A DNA stretch of 64,000 nucleotides from Exiguobacterium sp. TNDT2 (lineage in GTDB: Bacteria > Bacillota > Bacilli > Exiguobacteriales > Exiguobacteriaceae), in NCBI RefSeq assembly GCF_003331145.1, contig NZ_QLVE01000001.1, positions 1 through 64,000 on the forward strand, in the 5' to 3' direction. Position 1 is the stretch's first letter, and each line of letters begins with the position of its first letter. The position numbers were made by a program, and so were the translations under genes. Positions 60,486 to 64,000 of the stretch are shown piece after piece. Below the pieces are notes generated by a model. That model had not been told where the DNA came from and ran no database searches. It was given only the letters and a program-made list of their open reading frames with translations.

Positions 60486-61121
60486 TTATACTGTGACTGC
60501 ACCTGCGACTTCTTTCGCAAGTGCTTCGGCTTTCGCTTTTGCGTCAGCAACGATTTCTTCGATTTTGTCTGGGTATTGGTTCATTCCTTCAACCGGAAGT
60601 GTCGTCACTTCTGTCACGCCTACGAATGCGAGTGCTTGACGAAGGTATGCGTCTGCGAAGTTGAGGTCCGTACCCGTGTAGATACCACCAGTGCCTTGGA
60701 TGTGGATTGCTTGTTTGTTCTCGAGAAGACCGACTGGACCTTGTTCTGTGTAACGGAACGTTTTACCAGCAGTCAATACGCTGTCGAGGAACATCTTCAT
60801 GCGTGCTGGGAAGAAGAAGTTCCACATTGGTGTCGCGAACACATACATGTCAGCTTCCATGAACTTCTCGAGCATACCGTTCATTGTCGCGACTTTAGCT
60901 GCTTCGACATCTGTGAGTGCTTCACCTGATGCGAATTTGCCCCATGCGCTGAGGACGTCGCCGTCGATTTCTTGGACATCGACATCGTAAAGTTCAATTG
61001 CTTCAACTTCGAGTGACGCATTCTCGTTCGTGAGTGTCGTCATGAATGTTTCAGCGACTTGTTTGCTGTATGACAATTCTGTCGGTTTCGGGTTAGCAGA
61101 TACGTATAATACCTTTTTCAT
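60486..61121 (-). CDS. azoR: FMN-dependent NADH-azoreductase (quinone reductase)
   Basis: 211 aa. 'MKKVLYVSANPKPTELSYSKQVAE' is the flavodoxin-like FMN-binding start and 'TPMWNFFFPARMKMFLDSVLTAGKTFRYTEQGPVG' the conserved centre. It reduces quinones and azo bonds by NADH, a two-electron step that avoids radicals. ATG 61121 after GGAGG. The upstream gene is a MarR regulator, the likely controller. Confidence 0.93.
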   Translation of the reverse strand: MKKVLYVSANPKPTELSYSKQVAETFMTTLTNENASLEVEAIELYDVDVQEIDGDVLSAWGKFASGEALTDVEAAKVATMNGMLEKFMEADMYVFATPMWNFFFPARMKMFLDSVLTAGKTFRYTEQGPVGLLENKQAIHIQGTGGIYTGTDLNFADAYLRQALAFVGVTEVTTLPVEGMNQYPDKIEEIVADAKAKAEALAKEVAGAVTV

Positions 61122-61168
61122 AATGAGTTCCTCCATAAAAGTAATCTCTATTTGTAACAACAGTTTGA

Positions 61169-61197
61169 ACTATATCATCTGTATATCTCACAGTCAA
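61169..61197 (-). promoter_or_regulatory. SigmaA promoter of azoR
   Basis: Minus strand TTGACT (61192-61197), 17-bp spacer, TATAGT (61169-61174). Confidence 0.8.
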
Positions 61198-61198
61198 T

Positions 61199-61216
61199 TA
61201 TTTTAACTTCAAGATA
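61199..61216 (-). promoter_or_regulatory. Possible MarR/MhqR-type operator next to the azoR promoter
   Basis: TATCTTGAAGTTAAAATA on the minus strand has the outline of the Bacillus MhqR site (TATCTCGANNTCGAGATA); the left half fits better than the right. It lies one base upstream of the -35. Confidence 0.4.
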
Positions 61217-61223
61217 ATTAGTC

Positions 61224-61253
61224 AAAAAAACAGGCAGGCGTTATTTGCCTGCC
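61224..61253 (-). terminator. Terminator over the end of the MarR gene
   Basis: 7-bp stem GGCAGGC/GCCTGCC, 7-nt loop, then seven Ts on the minus strand. Confidence 0.82.
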
Positions 61254-61672
61254 GCGTTATAACCGACTCGTTTCAATAAATCGATTAACTGTTCAGTCTC
61301 TTGGTCGCTAAGGGGACCATAGATGTCTTTAAAAATCTCGATGTGCTCTGGATAGACGACGTCCATCAAGCGCTTGCCTTCCTCTGTCAACGAGGCGTAG
61401 GTGACGCGTCGGTCAGACGGACAAGCCACACGCTCGATTAAGCCACGTTTTTCAAGCTTATCAATCACGTACGTGACGCTTCCGCTCGTAATCAAAATTT
61501 GGTCTCCGATTTGCTGGAGCGGGGTATCCCCTCGTTTATACAAGACGGATAAAACACCGAACTCTGTTGAATTCAATTGGTGGCGTCGTAAATCGTCCTT
61601 CACACGGTCACTGATCGCGTCCATCGCTCGTGCCAAGACGATCCATGCCTTCAATTCGAGTGATTCAATCAT
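61241..61672 (-). CDS. MarR family transcriptional regulator (MhqR-like)
   Basis: 143 aa winged-helix. 'LNSTEFGVLSVLYKRGDTPLQQIGDQILITSGSVTYVIDKLEKRGLIERVACPSDRRVTYASLTEEG' spans the DNA-binding part with the typical D-R-R wing. Its place upstream of an azoreductase recalls Bacillus MhqR, which represses quinone-detoxification genes. It has its own terminator, so azoR has a separate promoter. Confidence 0.88.
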   Translation of the reverse strand: MIESLELKAWIVLARAMDAISDRVKDDLRRHQLNSTEFGVLSVLYKRGDTPLQQIGDQILITSGSVTYVIDKLEKRGLIERVACPSDRRVTYASLTEEGKRLMDVVYPEHIEIFKDIYGPLSDQETEQLIDLLKRVGYNAAGK

Positions 61673-61768
61673 GTCGGTTTCACCTCAATTCGTTCATCAT
61701 TTACTTTTAGTATAGCAGGACATGAGCAGTATACGGTGGGATAAACGCTTCGTCAAGAAACTTCTTCA

Positions 61769-61797
61769 TTGTCGCCCCTGTCTGAAACGTTTAGAAT
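61769..61797 (+). promoter_or_regulatory. SigmaA promoter of the 61832 gene
   Basis: TTGTCG (61769-61774), 17-bp spacer, TAGAAT (61792-61797). The implied transcript begins near 61804, after the ATG at 61796, which decides the start of the next gene. Confidence 0.7.
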
Positions 61798-61831
61798 GAA
61801 ATTATTGCGATTTTTAGAAAGGGTGGACGGT

Positions 61832-62206
61832 ATGCGTGATTATTACGAGATTTCATTGACGATTAAACAAGCCTATTTGAGTACGGTCATCAAGTTGTTG
61901 AACCGGGAAGGCATCGCCCCAGACTATGCGCTCGAAAAAGAAGGTGCGGTCTTTTTATTGTTCAACCATTTGCCATGGCCGAACGTCACACGTGAACCGC
62001 ATGCAGTCGAACGTTTCTTGTTGACGTTGCCACGTGAAGATTACTTGTTCGTTAAAACAAAACGTAAGTCGCCCGTCCCGGACCACGAACCGGTCGCCTG
62101 CATGGGGGCATTTGACTCACCGTTCCATGAACATTTGAAGATTGAACTCGCCGTCGACGAATCCGACGCGAACCACCTTGATATGTCGGCGTTCCGACAC
62201 TACTGA
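61832..62206 (+). CDS. Small soluble protein of unknown function
   Basis: 124 aa, no membrane segment. I do not recognise it. ATG 61832 has AAAGGGTGG upstream and lies downstream of the promoter; the longer frame starting upstream of the transcript can be excluded. A tail of 'DHEPVACMGAFDSPFHEHLKIELAVDESDANHLDM' is acidic and His-rich. Confidence 0.68.
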   Translation: MRDYYEISLTIKQAYLSTVIKLLNREGIAPDYALEKEGAVFLLFNHLPWPNVTREPHAVERFLLTLPREDYLFVKTKRKSPVPDHEPVACMGAFDSPFHEHLKIELAVDESDANHLDMSAFRHY

Positions 62207-62229
62207 ACAACACATCTGTGTTGTTTTTT
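62206..62229 (+). terminator. Terminator after the 61832 gene
   Basis: 8-bp stem AACAACAC/GTGTTGTT, loop ATCT, followed by Ts. It begins at the last base of the stop codon. Confidence 0.75.
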
Positions 62230-62298
62230 AGTGACTAGCCTCGCCACAAGAAGGGAATAGATGACAATATCTGAATGTGAAAAGGGGAATGTGCTTTG

Positions 62299-63186
62299 AT
62301 GGATACAGTCATGTTAATCGTCAACCCATCGTCTGGGAAAGAGTTAGGAACCGAGCACGCCGCGGCCGCGGAAGAAGTATTACGTGAGCGTTACGGCAAC
62401 GTCGATGTCCGGTTTACGGAGAAAGCTGAAGATGCCACGCATTTTGCAAAAGAAGCGGCGTCAAAACAATATAAAGCTGTCATTGCGATGGGCGGTGACG
62501 GGACGTTGAACGAGGCGGTCACCGGTCTCGCAGAAGCCGATTACCGTCCTGATTTTGGAATCATCCCGCTCGGTACCGTCAACGACCTCGCCCGCGCGCT
62601 CGGTGTCCCGAGCAATCCCGAGGCCGCTATCGAGGCCCTCAAAACCGCGCAACCGACACCAATGGACATCGGGAAATATGAGAATGGCTACTTCATGAAC
62701 GTCATCGCCATCGGTCTCATCGCCGAGGCCGTCGATGAAGTCACCGTTGAGGAGAAAACGAAATGGGGACCGCTCGCTTACTTAATCGAAGGCATTAAAG
62801 CGTTCCGCGAACATAGCCCATACGCCTTGTCAGTCCAAGCTGAAGAGCATGTGTTCGACGGGGATGCATTTTTGGTCGTCATCGCCCTCACGAACTCGGT
62901 CGGCGGGTTTGAGAATTTTGAACCGGACGCCAAGTTGAACGATGGCTTGCTTCACGTCTACTTATTTGAAAATCTCGGCTTCAAAGATGCTATCCAACTC
63001 GCACCGGCTCTGTTTACCGGTAAATTGAAGGAAACGGACAGCGTCACGTCGTTCACGACGAAACGGGTGCATGTCGACTCTCCTGAGTCACTCCCAGTCA
63101 ACGCCGATGGAGATACGGGCGGCAAGCTCCCGCTTACGTTCGAAGTGCTTCCGAGCCATCTGAACGTCTTGAAGCCAGTCGAGTGA
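62299..63186 (+). CDS. Diacylglycerol kinase family lipid kinase (DgkB/YegS-like)
   Basis: 295 aa. 'LIVNPSSGKELG', the nucleotide site 'AVIAMGGDGTLNEAVTGL', 'FGIIPLGTVNDLARALGVP' and the C-terminal 'VNADGDTGGKLPLTFEVLP' are the family marks. It phosphorylates diacylglycerol or a related lipid in phospholipid turnover. ATG 62299 follows AAGGGG; TTG 62296 is also possible. Confidence 0.93.
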   Translation: MDTVMLIVNPSSGKELGTEHAAAAEEVLRERYGNVDVRFTEKAEDATHFAKEAASKQYKAVIAMGGDGTLNEAVTGLAEADYRPDFGIIPLGTVNDLARALGVPSNPEAAIEALKTAQPTPMDIGKYENGYFMNVIAIGLIAEAVDEVTVEEKTKWGPLAYLIEGIKAFREHSPYALSVQAEEHVFDGDAFLVVIALTNSVGGFENFEPDAKLNDGLLHVYLFENLGFKDAIQLAPALFTGKLKETDSVTSFTTKRVHVDSPESLPVNADGDTGGKLPLTFEVLPSHLNVLKPVE

Positions 63187-63238
63187 AACAAGGATTCCTC
63201 CCCTTAAACGTTAAAACGTGTCACGGAAAGGAATGGGA

Positions 63239-63766
63239 ATGATGGCCATCTCGCTCGTCCCGTTAAAGAAGGCGTCGGACGCCATCGTCGCGACGTTCAA
63301 CCGTTGGAACAACGATCCCGCAATCGTCCATTTGATTCGTCCCGTCCGCTCGGCGGAAGAACTTGCCGCCGAACATCACATGACAATCGAAGACTTGACA
63401 GACCGCCTCCTGACGCACGATATCTTCCTCATCTACGCAGACGACATGCTCGTCGGTGAGGTGAACGTCATCTATGACGCTCCGCATCTGTATGACAACG
63501 AACGCGGAAGCGCCTGGCTCGGTCTCGTCATAGGAGAGCTGAACGGTCGCGGGAGAGGTATCGGTACAATGGCCCTTCTCTTGTTAGAAGAACGATTGCG
63601 AGCGCAAGGTGTGCCTCGCATCGAGCTCGGTGTGTTCGGATTCAACGAAGCGGCGCAACGACTTTATCGAAAGGTCGGATACACCGAGATCGCCCGCATC
63701 GAGTCATTCACCTATTGGAACGGTCAGTTTTGGCCGGATATCCGGATGGAAAAGCGATTGGATTGA
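63239..63766 (+). CDS. GNAT family N-acetyltransferase
   Basis: About 175 aa. The acetyl-CoA site is 'WLGLVIGELNGRGRGIGTMALLLLEERL', followed by 'IELGVFGFNEAAQRLYRKVGYTEIAR'. The N-terminal half carries no clear substrate mark. ATG 63239 after AAAGGA; ATG 63242 is equally possible. Confidence 0.88.
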   Translation: MMAISLVPLKKASDAIVATFNRWNNDPAIVHLIRPVRSAEELAAEHHMTIEDLTDRLLTHDIFLIYADDMLVGEVNVIYDAPHLYDNERGSAWLGLVIGELNGRGRGIGTMALLLLEERLRAQGVPRIELGVFGFNEAAQRLYRKVGYTEIARIESFTYWNGQFWPDIRMEKRLD

Positions 63767-63798
63767 AAAGACCTTCCTCAGACGCGAGGAAGGTCTTT
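63767..63798. terminator. Bidirectional terminator
   Basis: 13-bp stem AAAGACCTTCCTC/GAGGAAGGTCTTT (63767-63779 with 63786-63798). Confidence 0.85.
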
Positions 63799-63800
63799 CA

Positions 63801-64000
63801 TCAGTTGTTCAAATTTTCGACTTCGACGACGCGGAACCCTTTTTGTTCGAGTTGTACGACAATCTTGTCTTTCGTCTTCTCGTCACAGCCCGGTGGCAAC
63901 GTGATCAATACCCGGCGCAAGACTTTGCTCTTGGCGTCAAGCGTCATGAGACTGGCGATTGACGAGTATTTGCTGATGATTTTCGTGATTTTCTCAAGCG
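63801..64000 (-). CDS. C-terminal part of a protein with an ACT-like domain
   Basis: The minus strand is open from the window edge to a stop at 63801-63803: 66 codons ending in 'QLEQKGFRVVEVENLNN'. 'KVLRRVLITLPPGCDEKTKDKIVVQLEQKGFRVVEV' has the strand-helix-strand rhythm of an ACT domain, as in the end of CBS-ACT proteins such as AcuB. The start and most of the gene lie outside the window. Confidence 0.6.
   Translation of the reverse strand, partial: LEKITKIISKYSSIASLMTLDAKSKVLRRVLITLPPGCDEKTKDKIVVQLEQKGFRVVEVENLNN

Noticed and set aside
1-64000. Search by eye for insertion sequences, phage genes, CRISPR arrays or anomalous base composition
   Set aside because: No transposase, integrase, spacer array or clear compositional break was seen; the region looks like core chromosome.

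Overview
The window looks like a chromosomal segment of a low-to-mid GC Gram-positive bacterium of the order Bacillales. The best guess is Exiguobacterium or a close relative. Support comes from Bacillus-type gene content and order (acpS-alr-antitoxin/endoA-rsbV-rsbW-sigB-tex), two T-box leaders and an S-box (SAM-I) leader, purine-rich Shine-Dalgarno sites, a sigmaB-type promoter, and genes such as cstR, adeR/ald and ktrB. The genus is an inference without database support. I see no insertion sequence, prophage, integrase, CRISPR array or rRNA operon; this reads as ordinary core chromosome with compact operons separated by hairpin terminators.

Layout. 1-6.4 kb: a cut-off tRNA-Asn, tex, a short sigmaB operon (rsbV-rsbW-sigB), a MazEF-type toxin pair, alr and acpS, all on the minus strand. 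6.4-13.6 kb: a rhomboid protease, a small membrane protein, an HmoB-like protein, a pterin carbinolamine dehydratase, NAD salvage (pncA-pncB), small conserved proteins and an esterase. 13.7-17.8 kb: a Zur-controlled zinc-binding lipoprotein, three unknown genes and an alanine/sodium symporter. 17.8-21.2 kb: a sulfur/persulfide module, with a rhodanese and a four-domain CoADR-rhodanese-TusA-DsrE fusion divergent from a CstR-type sensor; CstR-like operators sit in the spacers of both divergent promoters. 21-30 kb: YbjN-like, DUF4003, YwiC-like, YitT (with an attenuator-like leader), MMPL, a YycC-like peptide and a tail-anchored type I pullulanase. 30-38 kb: YajQ, a phosphoesterase, argS with an Arg T-box, a diguanylate cyclase, an S-box-controlled NhaC-family transporter and trhO. 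38-42 kb: a YuiD-like PAP2 protein, an AdeR-like activator, ald and murB. 42-52 kb: a lipid/polyprenol kinase-like protein, DUF1836, a membrane-anchored Mrr-type nuclease, an orphan multi-PAS kinase translationally coupled to an SDR reductase, a KtrB-type potassium channel and motAB. 52-64 kb: a MerA-like flavoprotein with DUF1499, a two-component system, a HAD phosphatase, a membrane esterase, phenylalanine hydroxylase under a Tyr T-box, ung, azoR with a MarR regulator, a lipid kinase, an acetyltransferase and a cut-off ACT-like protein.

How the parts connect. The clearest circuits are autoregulated sigmaB; CstR control of persulfide detoxification; a Tyr-specific T-box driving phenylalanine-to-tyrosine conversion by PhhA, with the pterin-recycling dehydratase 50 kb away; AdeR plus a catabolite (cre) site on ald; Zur on the zinc importer; and SAM control of a probable methionine transporter. 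The least explained regulatory object is the YitT leader: a 15-codon leader ORF, a hairpin directly after it, and a second hairpin that buries the yitT Shine-Dalgarno site.
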